Counted from the first letter of the stretch, positions 9,111 through 16,850 are shown. The stretch is DNA of 52,107 nucleotides from Candidatus Thiosymbion sp. (GCA_018435665.1 JAHDND010000053.1:1-52107); one strand, 5' to 3'. Numbers and translations: made by a program. Notes: generated from the sequence alone by a model not told the origin.

Positions 9111-10039
9111 GCCTGGATTTGGCCCGAGTCAGGCAACTACCCGCCAAGGTTGTCCGTCGGATCAGGAGCCTTCCGGCCACGGTGATTGGTCTGGCTACGA
9201 TCCGCCTGCACGAGCGGCGGTGGACCTCGCCAACGGCCACGACCCCATCATCCGTGACCCTGGTCGGGATCACGGACTTTCTGACCCGCGCGGGGGTCGG
9301 CCCCGGCGCGACGGTGCATGTGCATTCCGCTTGGGAGAATCTGAATAGCGGCCAATTTGGTGCCGCGGATCTGGTCAAGCGGCTACTGGCCCTCGTTGGC
9401 GAGCAAGGGACCTTGGCCATGCCCGCCATCCCCAGTATCGGGCAAGTGCCTGGTGCCCTCTTTGATGTCAAGCGCACTCCATCCGCCGCCGGCCTGCTGA
9501 CCGAGGTCTTCCGTCGCTATCCGGGTGTGAGTCGCAGCATCAACCTCAATCATTCCGTCTGCGCCCATGGCCCCAATGCCGACTTTTTGCTGCGGGATCA
9601 CCAGTGCAGTGAAACCTCCTGGGACCAGTATTCACCCTATTACCGCCTGCGGGAGATCGAAGACGCCTGGATCGTCGGGCTCGGCGTCGGTCATCGGCTC
9701 AAGGTCGCTACGTCGCTCCACTGCGTCGAAAGCGCGCTGTGGCGAGAGAATGCCTACTACCGCAAGCTGTTCCGGGAAGAAGTCTGCTACGACTATAAGG
9801 CCCTAGATGGGATGACGGGCCATCATTGCTATAAGAAAAGAAGCGGTCAGATCTACACCCCTAAACTGGCGAAGTACTTTTCGCCGGATGAACTGGTCGA
9901 GGAGACCATTCAGGGGCTGGAGGTGTACGCCATCCGGGCCCGGTCCTTGATTGACAAGGCCATCGCCTTGGGCAGGGAAGGGAAGACCATGTACGTCTGG
10001 CCGGTGCCTTGGCCTTGGTATTTTAAGAAAACAAACTGA
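9107..10039 (+). CDS. AAC(3)-family N-acyltransferase
   Basis: A 310-residue member of the aminoglycoside 3-N-acetyltransferase fold. Visible signatures are ATVHVHSAW, GTLAMPAIPS, FDVKRTPSAAGLLTEVFRR and the HSVCAHGP segment with conserved histidine. Although the family is named after antibiotic resistance, relatives in polysaccharide loci acylate sugar amines. Its position right behind an adenylation enzyme and a carrier protein suggests it takes the carrier-bound acyl group and moves it to an amino sugar such as the WecE product. That is inference; plain acetyl-CoA could still be the donor. Confidence 0.82.
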   Translation: MSLDLARVRQLPAKVVRRIRSLPATVIGLATIRLHERRWTSPTATTPSSVTLVGITDFLTRAGVGPGATVHVHSAWENLNSGQFGAADLVKRLLALVGEQGTLAMPAIPSIGQVPGALFDVKRTPSAAGLLTEVFRRYPGVSRSINLNHSVCAHGPNADFLLRDHQCSETSWDQYSPYYRLREIEDAWIVGLGVGHRLKVATSLHCVESALWRENAYYRKLFREEVCYDYKALDGMTGHHCYKKRSGQIYTPKLAKYFSPDELVEETIQGLEVYAIRARSLIDKAIALGREGKTMYVWPVPWPWYFKKTN

Positions 10040-10050
10040 ACAGGTTCGCC

Positions 10051-10320
10051 ATGACAAAAAATACCAAAACGACACAGCCTATCGCGGCTTCAAATGCATC
10101 TAAGGTAATTCGTTCGAAATCGACAGGTGATAATTCCAAGTCGGCCGCTGGTTCCGCCCTGTCGCAAACCAAAGCGCCGAAGAAGGTGACCAGTGCCCCT
10201 GCGGCATCCGCCTCATCAAATACCTTGAGGGATGGTAGAACTTCCGCGGACTCCAAGTCCGCAGCAGGCAGCGCGCTTGCACAAAGGCCTTTAAAAAAGG
10301 GGGTAAATAAGTCTGCATAA
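10051..10320 (+). CDS. Small Ser/Ala/Lys-rich protein with two SKSAAGSAL repeats
   Basis: An 89-residue basic, low-complexity protein built from two imperfect ~27-residue units, each ending in SKSAAGSALSQ or SKSAAGSALAQ and preceded by a stretch such as NTLRDGRTSAD. It has no membrane helix or signal peptide. I recall short bacterial proteins with similar repeats but no established function. It sits 11 bases after the acyltransferase gene, so it may be co-transcribed, and it marks the left edge of the accessory island. Confidence 0.65.
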   Translation: MTKNTKTTQPIAASNASKVIRSKSTGDNSKSAAGSALSQTKAPKKVTSAPAASASSNTLRDGRTSADSKSAAGSALAQRPLKKGVNKSA

Positions 10321-10386
10321 AGTTGATTATGCGTGATTGGAATCCGGGATATAAGGCTTTTTACTTAAAGCAAGGTAATGAATTGA

Positions 10387-11421
10387 ATGCGCATTTGTAC
10401 TGAAGGTATCTTAGCGCGCCCAGTCAGATACCTAATACTCATAATCCTTTGCGTGGGTCTTGTTTTGCCGTTAGTTTTTTATATTTATCATTTTAGTCAT
10501 TCATTTTCTAAGGAACACATACGCTGGTCGGAGTTTGGATCATATATTGGAGGTGTTTATGGTGCATTAGGGTTTTTTGCCGTTGCTATATCAATATATT
10601 TTACTAATAGACAATTTAGGTGCCAGTTTGAAAGTGATCTTATCTATAAGGGCGTCAACACGTTATCCAATCTTTTGAATGATGATGGTAAATCTGTTCA
10701 TAATAAAGAAAGTATTCTAAGCTTATCTGAGGAGTTTGTAATAAATTTTAAACGATCGCTCGGTGAGCAATCAGCAAGACGCGCAAGAAATATCCTATGC
10801 AAATATCCTGTTTTGCTCAATGATATAAGCCGTTTCAAGTTACGAACAATCCTACAGGATAAATTACCGAAGAATATCACAATGGATCAATTTCTATCTG
10901 ACTTGAAGTCCTCCGCATACGAGGACTGCTGGGAATGTCTTAAGTACTATTTTGGCAATCCTGATGACGAAAGCGAATGCAATCGCTTCTTGGCCGATAT
11001 AGGAATGATCTTGTTTTACAGAATTCCATTTGAGAGTCGCTTGGTGTACTACCAAAAGGCTTGGGAAGATTCTACGGCGGAACGGGGTCTGTCAATTGAC
11101 CGATTTTTCAATATGCTATTTTTTTCACTGTCGCATGCTTATCAGTCAGTTGATCGCGAGCTTTACTTTAAATTTATTAGCGCGCATTTTTGCGCGCATG
11201 ATTACGTTTTTATTTTCTACGGTTCGCTAATTCTTGTGCAAAAGGAACCAGAGTTAGTAAAATATTTACTGAAAGCCGGCTTTCTCGATAACATTAAACG
11301 GCAAGAAATTTTATCGATCATGTATGACTCCCCTTCACAAGAAGATTTAGAATTGGAGTTTAGATACCTGTTGGATTCATTATCTTCTACCGCAATCCCA
11401 ACCTGGGCTGAAAGACGATGA
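10387..11421 (+). CDS. Putative abortive-infection-like membrane protein
   Basis: A 344-residue protein with two N-terminal membrane helices (about 14-34 and 50-70) joined by a short loop, followed by a long soluble, helix-rich part. The pattern WSEFGSYIGGVYGALGFFAV after the first helix is typical of proteins annotated as putative phage abortive infection (putAbiC-like) proteins. The gene is markedly AT-rich compared with the GC-rich genes around it, a sign of transfer. It stands alone with 66 bases upstream and about 80 downstream. An AAGG about 11 bases before the ATG supports the start. The defence role is inferred only from the membrane-domain pattern. Confidence 0.6.
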   Translation: MRICTEGILARPVRYLILIILCVGLVLPLVFYIYHFSHSFSKEHIRWSEFGSYIGGVYGALGFFAVAISIYFTNRQFRCQFESDLIYKGVNTLSNLLNDDGKSVHNKESILSLSEEFVINFKRSLGEQSARRARNILCKYPVLLNDISRFKLRTILQDKLPKNITMDQFLSDLKSSAYEDCWECLKYYFGNPDDESECNRFLADIGMILFYRIPFESRLVYYQKAWEDSTAERGLSIDRFFNMLFFSLSHAYQSVDRELYFKFISAHFCAHDYVFIFYGSLILVQKEPELVKYLLKAGFLDNIKRQEILSIMYDSPSQEDLELEFRYLLDSLSSTAIPTWAERR

Positions 11422-11502
11422 TGGAGATTTAAATAATTTCTTATTAACGATTGCTCAATTACGGCAATCAACGATCATCTAATTGCCTTTTCTTAAATAT
11501 TC

Positions 11503-12435
11503 GTGGTTATCCCGCCTCACAGCATCCTTGATTACTTCACCCCCGCCATGCGCCAGTCCGATGGCACCGTCAGGATGTTCGAATGGCAGGATGAAGCCCA
11601 TAACCGCCTTTATATTTTCAACGCGGGCGGTAGCAAACTGTTGCAGTTCGTTGCCAAGGATGAGGCAAGCCGAGATAACGGCCGGATCTGCGCCCAACTC
11701 AAAATAATCCCCTACCATACCCGCAAGGCGCTGGTTTGGTCCGATCAACCCGACGATCCTCAACGGTTGCAACTCTCCCGGGCCTGGGACTATGAACTCA
11801 CCTATCATGGCCCTGGACCGGCAAACCAGTCACCCAAGATTCACCTGATCGAAAAGCGTAATGGGCAAAAGCATTATAAGAACTTGATTGACTTTGCCTT
11901 ACCCCTGTCTCAGGATCTGTCGCGCATGGTTCCTTTGTTCTCTCTGAATACGGGCTACGCCTGTCATCAAGGTTCAGCGGAGAGGGTGAGGCGGCAAGCT
12001 CACATATTCAGGCTCGCGGAATCCGGTCCAACTCAAGTTGATTTTTATCTGCTCGGCGCCAACGCCGATTTCAATCTTGCATTTAACACCCATCACGGCT
12101 TGTCGTTATTTTTTGCGTTGGATTATCTTTGTTCCGCAAAACAGGGGATTTTGCGGTCCGTGCAAATCGCCATGCCCATCACGGGGTTCAGGATGGGTAA
12201 TTATCGTTTATGGGCTCGATGCAGCCTGTCGGATTACCAGGGTCGCCCGAAGCTTCAGTTCTATCAAAATGCCCGCTATTACGAGAAGTATGCCCAGCGG
12301 CCAATGGCCTGGTACGACGATGCGGGTAAGCTCGTCTGGTCGACCATCGAAGATGAGGATGCTCGTTTAGTGGAGTCGCTCAGTTCAGGGCCAAGCCGTC
12401 GGTCGCAAGATTATGACGCAATGCCAACTGGCTGA
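11503..12435 (+). CDS. Protein of unknown function
   Basis: A 310-residue soluble protein that I do not recognise. It has no signal peptide, membrane helix or obvious nucleotide-binding motif. Mixed beta-rich sequence predominates, with several aromatic strands (FEWQDEAHNRLYIFNAGG, LWARCSLSDYQGRPKLQFY). The tail (SLSSGPSRRSQDYDAMPTG) looks disordered. The start is uncertain: GTG at 11503, or ATG at 11548 giving MRQSDG. Neither has a clear ribosome site. It lies between the AbiC-like gene and the STAS/ATPase/PIN operon, separated from the latter by about 240 bases containing a genomic repeat, so it may be an independent gene. Confidence 0.55.
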   Translation: MVIPPHSILDYFTPAMRQSDGTVRMFEWQDEAHNRLYIFNAGGSKLLQFVAKDEASRDNGRICAQLKIIPYHTRKALVWSDQPDDPQRLQLSRAWDYELTYHGPGPANQSPKIHLIEKRNGQKHYKNLIDFALPLSQDLSRMVPLFSLNTGYACHQGSAERVRRQAHIFRLAESGPTQVDFYLLGANADFNLAFNTHHGLSLFFALDYLCSAKQGILRSVQIAMPITGFRMGNYRLWARCSLSDYQGRPKLQFYQNARYYEKYAQRPMAWYDDAGKLVWSTIEDEDARLVESLSSGPSRRSQDYDAMPTG

Positions 12436-12454
12436 ATGGAGTATCACCGTTCAG

Positions 12455-12500
12455 ACCCCCTCTCCCCGACCCTCTCCTGTCAAGGGGGAGGGAGCAGAAG
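12455..12500. repeat. CT-rich/AG-rich dispersed intergenic repeat
   Basis: The 237-base space between two genes (12436-12672) contains a pyrimidine-rich block (CCCCCTCTCCCCGACCCTCT) directly followed by a purine-rich block (AAGGGGGAGGGAGCAG), forming an imperfect inverted repeat. This pattern is a familiar dispersed intergenic repeat in GC-rich proteobacteria. An 87-codon open frame crosses it but its composition is non-coding. The rest of the gap shows nothing I can name. Confidence 0.55.
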
Positions 12501-12672
12501 AATCTGCGAGTTGTCCTACCGAAGCCATCCCTGGAAGCAATGGTGGGGTGAATGCATGCGGCGGTGGTATATCAAACGTCCCAGATAGAAACGGACGTGG
12601 TAGTATCTCTTATGCAGCCAATGAGAATCCCTCACCACCGCCCGGGGTATTGACGGTTTTAAATTTGAATCA

Positions 12673-13560
12673 ATGACAAGGCAGGTCATTCATATTCCGA
12701 CATTGAACGACCGCCCGGATGATTTCGCGTGGTTATTCCAAATCTGGAAAGAGGCAAATGATAATTTCGAGGATATTCGCTTCGACTTTTCGCATTGCAA
12801 TTTCCTGCGGCCGAATGCCGTCGCTTTTCTTGGTGGGTTAGCGCGTTTGATCGAATCACGTTCCGGGTCTTGCGAATTCGACTGGCCGACGCTGCGTCGT
12901 GGTGCGGTCTTGACTAATCTTTGTCAGAACGGTTTTGCCGGTATCTTTGGCTATCCATCGCCAAGTTGGCACGGAAATTCTATTCCGTATCGTGAAGATG
13001 AGAAGCTCGACATGAACGGAATAATGGATTATCTGACCTTCAATTGGATCGGCAAGGGCTGGGTGCATGTCAGCGAACGATTACGTGACGCCATAGCCGG
13101 TCGGATGTGGGAGATCTACAGTAATGCCTTCGAACATAGCGGTAGCGCGATTGGTGTTTTTTCCTGCGGCCAGCACTATTGGCGTCATAACACCCTGATC
13201 CTTTCCGTCGTTGATTTTGGACAAGGTATTCCTGCCATTGTTCGATCATTTCTCAGCCAGCATGTTGAAGCGGAATTAGTATCCAAACTTTCTGGCGCGA
13301 CCTGCCTGAAATGGGCCTTTGAATCCGGCAACAGTACCAGCGTGGATGGCGTGGCTCGTGGTCTAGGCCTTGACCTGCTCAAGGAATTTATCCGTCTCAA
13401 TCAAGGTAAATTGGAAGTTTATAGTAATAATGCTTACGCCATTGTCGATAAGGACGGTGATCGATACGAAAATCGCAATCTTAATTTTGAGGGCACGGCG
13501 GTACATATCACCCTGCGCTGTGACGAGAGACTCTACCAATTCCGTGACGAAGATGGGTAG
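12673..13560 (+). CDS. STAS-like/histidine-kinase-type ATPase fusion protein
   Basis: A 295-residue protein. Residues ~5-95 look STAS-like (IRFDFSHCNFLRPNAVAFLGG). Residues ~125-290 form a GHKL ATPase domain with N box EIYSNAFEHS (147-156), G1 box DFGQGIP (181-187) and G2 box RGLGLDLL (229-236). There is no phospho-acceptor histidine domain, so it resembles an anti-sigma-type kinase (SpoIIAB/RsbW fold) more than a sensor kinase. Two small genes follow closely: a STAS-like protein 22 bases downstream, then a PIN-domain protein. I infer a partner-switching module in which the ATPase and STAS proteins control the PIN nuclease. Confidence 0.78.
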   Translation: MTRQVIHIPTLNDRPDDFAWLFQIWKEANDNFEDIRFDFSHCNFLRPNAVAFLGGLARLIESRSGSCEFDWPTLRRGAVLTNLCQNGFAGIFGYPSPSWHGNSIPYREDEKLDMNGIMDYLTFNWIGKGWVHVSERLRDAIAGRMWEIYSNAFEHSGSAIGVFSCGQHYWRHNTLILSVVDFGQGIPAIVRSFLSQHVEAELVSKLSGATCLKWAFESGNSTSVDGVARGLGLDLLKEFIRLNQGKLEVYSNNAYAIVDKDGDRYENRNLNFEGTAVHITLRCDERLYQFRDEDG

Positions 13561-13582
13561 TTGCTAACTTGAGAACAGAATT

Positions 13583-13933
13583 ATGAAGCTATCGGTCAAA
13601 AATCACATTGGCCCCCGTTGCATCATCAAGGAAGATGGGCAAAAAATTTATGACGCCATCCACGGTGCGCTCCGACAGGGTGAAAGCGTGAACCTTGACT
13701 TCGAGGGGGTGAGCCAGTTCGCCTCGCCCTTTTTCAATTTCGCCATTGGTCAGTTGCTCAAGGACATCGCCGAGTCTGATTTACGCACCTTACTTCATCT
13801 CGATCACCTCAACGAGACTGGCAAACTAGTCGTCGAACGAGTTATCGAGAATGCCGCCCGCTATCACGGCGACAAGGATTACCGCCAGATCGTGGATGAC
13901 ATACTGGAAAGCCAGGCTAAGGAATCCGTTTGA
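13583..13933 (+). CDS. STAS-like domain protein (DUF4325 type)
   Basis: A 116-residue protein with the STAS-like pattern SVNLDFEGVSQFASPFFNFAIGQLLKD, in which the SP pair replaces the usual phospho-serine motif region of anti-sigma antagonists. Proteins of this type are commonly encoded beside stand-alone GHKL ATPases. It lies between the ATPase and PIN genes and overlaps the latter (TGATG), so stoichiometric co-translation is likely. Its probable role is as antagonist or scaffold in the switch; this is not shown by sequence alone. Confidence 0.75.
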   Translation: MKLSVKNHIGPRCIIKEDGQKIYDAIHGALRQGESVNLDFEGVSQFASPFFNFAIGQLLKDIAESDLRTLLHLDHLNETGKLVVERVIENAARYHGDKDYRQIVDDILESQAKESV

Positions 13934-14553
13934 TGGCAATCAATTACACCGTACAGTCCGAGGTGGTCGATATTACCTCGGACACACCAAGCGTTGATGA
14001 CGCCTATCTAGTCGATACCAATGTCTGGTACTGGTTGACATATCCCAAGGCGACATCGCACACTCCCAGCCAGATTTCCGATTACCCGGGCTATTTGAAT
14101 AGGGCCTTAGGTGCGTCAGCCAAGATTTACCATTCGGGCCTGACCCTGGCCGAATTGTCACACATTATTGAAAAAACCGAACTTGAAATCTATGCGCGTA
14201 AGTTTTGTAGCAACATAAGGATAACTACAAAAGAATTTCGCCATAATCATACTGGCCAACGTGGGCGGGTCGTATCCGAAGTGGAAGCCGCCTGGGTGCA
14301 GGTCGCCAGCCTTGCGGAACCACTGACCATCACCATCGACTCACCTATGGCCACCGCTGCTCTCAATCGTTTGCAAGCGGAAAAGGTCGACGGCTACGAT
14401 CTCTTCATCCTTGAATCCATGCGTAGCCATGGCGTGGTGCAGATCATTACCGACGATGGCGATTTCTCTACCGTCCCTGGCATCCGTGTTTTTACTGCTA
14501 ACCGCGGTGTTATCCAATCTGCACGGGCCCAAGGGAGACTGGTCATTCGCTGA
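13933..14553 (+). CDS. PIN-domain ribonuclease-like protein
   Basis: A 206-residue protein with the acidic residues of a PIN nuclease in order: Asp28 in YLVDTNVWYWL, Glu74 in TLAELSH, Asp153/Asp156 in KVDGYDLFI and Asp174-Asp177 in ITDDGDFS. PIN domains coordinate metal ions and cleave RNA, as in VapC toxins. It is longer than VapC (about 130 residues) and has no VapB-like antitoxin upstream; instead it follows the STAS-like gene with a one-base overlap. The start is ATG 13933; a TTG three bases earlier is possible. The arrangement suggests control by the STAS/ATPase pair rather than by a DNA-binding antitoxin. Confidence 0.78.
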   Translation: MAINYTVQSEVVDITSDTPSVDDAYLVDTNVWYWLTYPKATSHTPSQISDYPGYLNRALGASAKIYHSGLTLAELSHIIEKTELEIYARKFCSNIRITTKEFRHNHTGQRGRVVSEVEAAWVQVASLAEPLTITIDSPMATAALNRLQAEKVDGYDLFILESMRSHGVVQIITDDGDFSTVPGIRVFTANRGVIQSARAQGRLVIR

Positions 14554-14591
14554 CTTTTTTCTTACAGAAAATTTAATAACAGTAGATCCTC

Positions 14592-16310
14592 TTGCTTAGC
14601 ATCCAAACCCCGCCCGGTTGCTACACCGAGCGCGCCTACACCCTCGGCGTGCTCTTGGGCGACTGGCTCGGCATCCCCTACACCCTGACGCAAACCGCGC
14701 GCCGGGATGTCAGCATCCGCCTGGCCGACGAGCCAGGTGAAATCCGCTTGCCAGATGGCTTTTTCGCCCAATTCGGTCAGTCTGCCCAATTCGGCCAGTC
14801 TGGTCAGTACGGGCTGGACGGCAAGTCAGGACCGTCCGGCCAGTCCACGCCAGCGCCGGCTGCCTGGCTGAGCCCGGCCTCGCTGCCGCAATCGCCGCTG
14901 GCCCACTGGGACAGCCGGGAACTGGCCCCGGACATCCTGCTCACTGACCCCCGGGTGCCGGTCCTCTTCGGCGACAGTCACCACGGGGACTCGGGGGCAA
15001 AGCCAAGCGTTGCCCCGCAAGCCGAGGTGGCCCAAACCGCTGAGGGTCCGGCGGATGAGGGTCGACCCGCCGCGGGCCAAGGGGCTACTAGCCCAACCGT
15101 CGCGGCCGCCGGCCGGACCATCCCCCCGCCAGCCACCACCCTCCCCGCGCCGTCCACCACCCTCCGCCTGCCCATCGACATCTTCGGCGCCGCCTTTTTC
15201 ATGCTCTCGCGCTACGAGGAAGCGGTGCTGCCGGACCGGGACCACCACGACCGCTTCCCGGCCACCGCCTCGCTGGCCTACCGGGCGGGCTTCCTCGATC
15301 GGCCCCTGATCGACGAGTACCTGGAGATCCTCTGGACCGCGATGCAGCGTCTGTGGCCCGGCTTACCGCGCAAGCCCCGCCAGCCGCGCACCCTGGTGAC
15401 CTGCGACGTGGACAGCCCCTTCGCCTTCAATGCCTGGCCCTCGTCGTTCAATTCACCGGGCGTGCGGCCCGGCCAGGCGACGGAGCATCCGCGTCCATCC
15501 GTGGTCATCCGTGGCAAAACCGCTGCACAGGCCGGCTACCGCCTGGCCCGCGGCCTCGCCGGCGACCTGCTCAAACGCCGCGCACCCGGACTGGCCTGGC
15601 GCAACCTGCGCGGTCAGTGGCGCGCGCGCCGGGGCGATCACCGCCTGGACCCGCATCGGGCCGGTCTGGCGCATATCATGGATGTCAACGAACGGGCCGG
15701 CCGGGCGGTGGCCTTTTACTTCATCCCGGAGAACACTGACCCGCGCCTCGACAACCGCGTCAGCCTGGACGACCCGCGCCTGCGCGCCCTGCTGCGCGAG
15801 ATTCACGCCCGCGGTCACGAGATCGGCATCCACCCCGGCTACCGGACCTACCAGGACCCGGCGGCAATGGCCCGCTCGGTCGCCACCCTGCGCCGCGTGC
15901 TGCCCGAGGAGGGGATCGACCAGCCGGTCCTCGGCGGCCGCCAGCACTTTCTGCGCTGGGAGACGCCCACCACCGCGCGCCTGTGGGACGACCAGGGCCT
16001 GGACTACGACAGCACCCTGAGCTTCGCCGACCGCCCCGGCTTTCGCTGCGGCACCTGTCGCGAGTATCCGCTCTATGACTTGCACCAGCGCCGCCCCCTG
16101 GGCCTGCGCGAGCGCCCGCTGATCGTCATGGAATGCTCCGTTATTGCCGAGCGCTACCTGGGCCTGGGCTACAGCGAACAGGCCCTGGCCCTGATGCAGG
16201 GCTACCGTGATACCTGCCACCGGTTTGGGGGGGACTTTACGCTGCTGTGGCATAACTCGCATTTCAGCCATGAAGCAGATAAGCGGTTTTATGAGACATT
16301 GGTGGGATAG
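14592..16310 (+). CDS. Polysaccharide deacetylase-family protein (copy A, full length)
   Basis: A 572-residue protein. The N-terminal region (to about 75, resuming about 195-250) resembles the domain that precedes many polysaccharide deacetylases in glycan loci. The C-terminal half has the deacetylase-type barrel with TCDVDSPFAFN, GHEIGIHPGYRTY and the closing LLWHNSHFSHEADKRFY. Between them lies a low-complexity insert of Gln/Gly/Ser repeats and Pro/Ala-rich sequence (about 58-190). The start is TTG at 14592. The last 1,065 bases are repeated almost exactly 4,166 bases downstream. A short intergenic-type repeat is embedded in frame at 15487-15519. It probably N-deacetylates a sugar of the polysaccharide, though zinc ligands cannot be confirmed by eye. 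Confidence 0.75.
   Translation: MLSIQTPPGCYTERAYTLGVLLGDWLGIPYTLTQTARRDVSIRLADEPGEIRLPDGFFAQFGQSAQFGQSGQYGLDGKSGPSGQSTPAPAAWLSPASLPQSPLAHWDSRELAPDILLTDPRVPVLFGDSHHGDSGAKPSVAPQAEVAQTAEGPADEGRPAAGQGATSPTVAAAGRTIPPPATTLPAPSTTLRLPIDIFGAAFFMLSRYEEAVLPDRDHHDRFPATASLAYRAGFLDRPLIDEYLEILWTAMQRLWPGLPRKPRQPRTLVTCDVDSPFAFNAWPSSFNSPGVRPGQATEHPRPSVVIRGKTAAQAGYRLARGLAGDLLKRRAPGLAWRNLRGQWRARRGDHRLDPHRAGLAHIMDVNERAGRAVAFYFIPENTDPRLDNRVSLDDPRLRALLREIHARGHEIGIHPGYRTYQDPAAMARSVATLRRVLPEEGIDQPVLGGRQHFLRWETPTTARLWDDQGLDYDSTLSFADRPGFRCGTCREYPLYDLHQRRPLGLRERPLIVMECSVIAERYLGLGYSEQALALMQGYRDTCHRFGGDFTLLWHNSHFSHEADKRFYETLVG
15246..16310 (+). repeat. 1,065-bp direct repeat, left copy
   Basis: The 3' part of the deacetylase gene here pairs with 19412-20476 at a constant offset of 4,166 bases and without gaps at the positions I compared. 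I count about 21 amino-acid differences in about 354 residues (near 94% protein identity). The pair brackets the toxin-antitoxin-chaperone and SIR2-like genes and could recombine to delete them. Confidence 0.9.
15487..15519 (+). repeat. 10-bp-periodic ATCCGTGG repeat inside a coding region
   Basis: Three units of ATCCGTGG type spaced ten bases apart (15487, 15497, 15507), read in frame as HPRPSVVIRGK. The same unit occurs in the non-coding gap at 23871-23915 and in the second deacetylase copy at 19653-19685. It looks like a dispersed repeat captured within a protein. Confidence 0.65.
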
Positions 16311-16354
16311 AAACCCGTTTTCAGTCCGGTACTTGTGAGCAATTGGTAAGAGAT

Positions 16355-16371
16355 GATAGAAAAATTCTATC
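16355..16371. promoter_or_regulatory. Inverted repeat upstream of the toxin gene
   Basis: GATAGAA and TTCTATC arms (7 bp, perfect) separated by AAA, about 40 bases before the toxin start, in the only non-coding space of this operon (16311-16408). It could be an operator or a promoter-overlapping site for the antitoxin; no -35/-10 pair can be called with confidence. Confidence 0.4.
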
Positions 16372-16400
16372 GATCCAGACCTCGAAAAATCCGGACTAAC

Positions 16401-16415
16401 TTACCATAATGGTAA
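16401..16415. promoter_or_regulatory. Candidate operator palindrome overlapping the toxin start codon
   Basis: TTACCAT-A-ATGGTAA has perfect 7-bp arms and includes the ATG of the toxin gene (16409-16411). MqsA-type antitoxins are known to bind short palindromes at their own promoters, so autoregulation here is likely. The exact binding sequence is inferred. Confidence 0.5.
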
Positions 16416-16846
16416 ATACGGTCGTTGTCAGCGAGTTTGCCGGCGATCCCCCCTTGGCAGAGGGGGCCTGCCGCGAGATTGCGGGTGGACCGCTCTATCC
16501 CGCCGCTAAGGTGCTGGCCTTACTGGCAGGATCGGGCGCGCGGGCGGTACGGGCTTGGACCGAAAAGTGCGGCACAGACCTGCAGAAGTGCTCGCTGGAC
16601 ACGGAGGACCTCTGCGAACTGATGGCAACAGCGGTGCGATCTGGCCGTTTCTGCGGCGCTGAGTGGTGCGTTCAGCGCCCCAACGGCCCATGGGCGGCTT
16701 GCGATGCCTATTCAGTCGTGCGCCGCGAATGGATTGCCCATGCCCACAGGGAATTTGATGTGGAGTATTACCTCAAGTTCGCAATCGCCAAGACTGGACA
16801 GTTGCTGTTGGTGGCGTCCTGCCACCTACCGGAAGACAGAAGGTAG
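16409..16846 (+). CDS. MqsR-like toxin of a type II toxin-antitoxin-chaperone system
   Basis: A 145-residue protein whose C-terminal two thirds fit the MqsR/RelE-type ribonuclease fold: KCSLDTEDLCELMATAVRSG, RREWIAHAHREFDVEYYLKF and the closing strand QLLLVASCHLP. MqsR is an mRNA interferase of about 98 residues; the extra N-terminus (about 45 residues) is longer than usual. The main support is context: a zinc-ribbon plus HTH antitoxin follows 4 bases downstream and then a SecB-like chaperone. The unusual order, toxin before antitoxin, is that of mqsRA. Catalytic residues cannot be assigned by eye. Confidence 0.72.
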   Translation: MVNTVVVSEFAGDPPLAEGACREIAGGPLYPAAKVLALLAGSGARAVRAWTEKCGTDLQKCSLDTEDLCELMATAVRSGRFCGAEWCVQRPNGPWAACDAYSVVRREWIAHAHREFDVEYYLKFAIAKTGQLLLVASCHLPEDRR

Positions 16847-16850
16847 CGTA

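Noticed and set aside
11449..11469. GATTGC...GCAATC inverted repeat after the AbiC-like gene
   Set aside because: The arms are only six bases and no T-run follows directly; too weak to call a terminator or operator.
12413..12676. 87-codon open frame between two genes
   Set aside because: It spans a dispersed CT-rich/AG-rich repeat and overlaps the gene before; the translated sequence has no coding character.
15453..16271. Long minus-strand and alternate-frame reading frames over both deacetylase copies
   Set aside because: They mirror each other in the duplicated segment and follow from GC-rich codon bias; the plus-strand frame has the family motifs.
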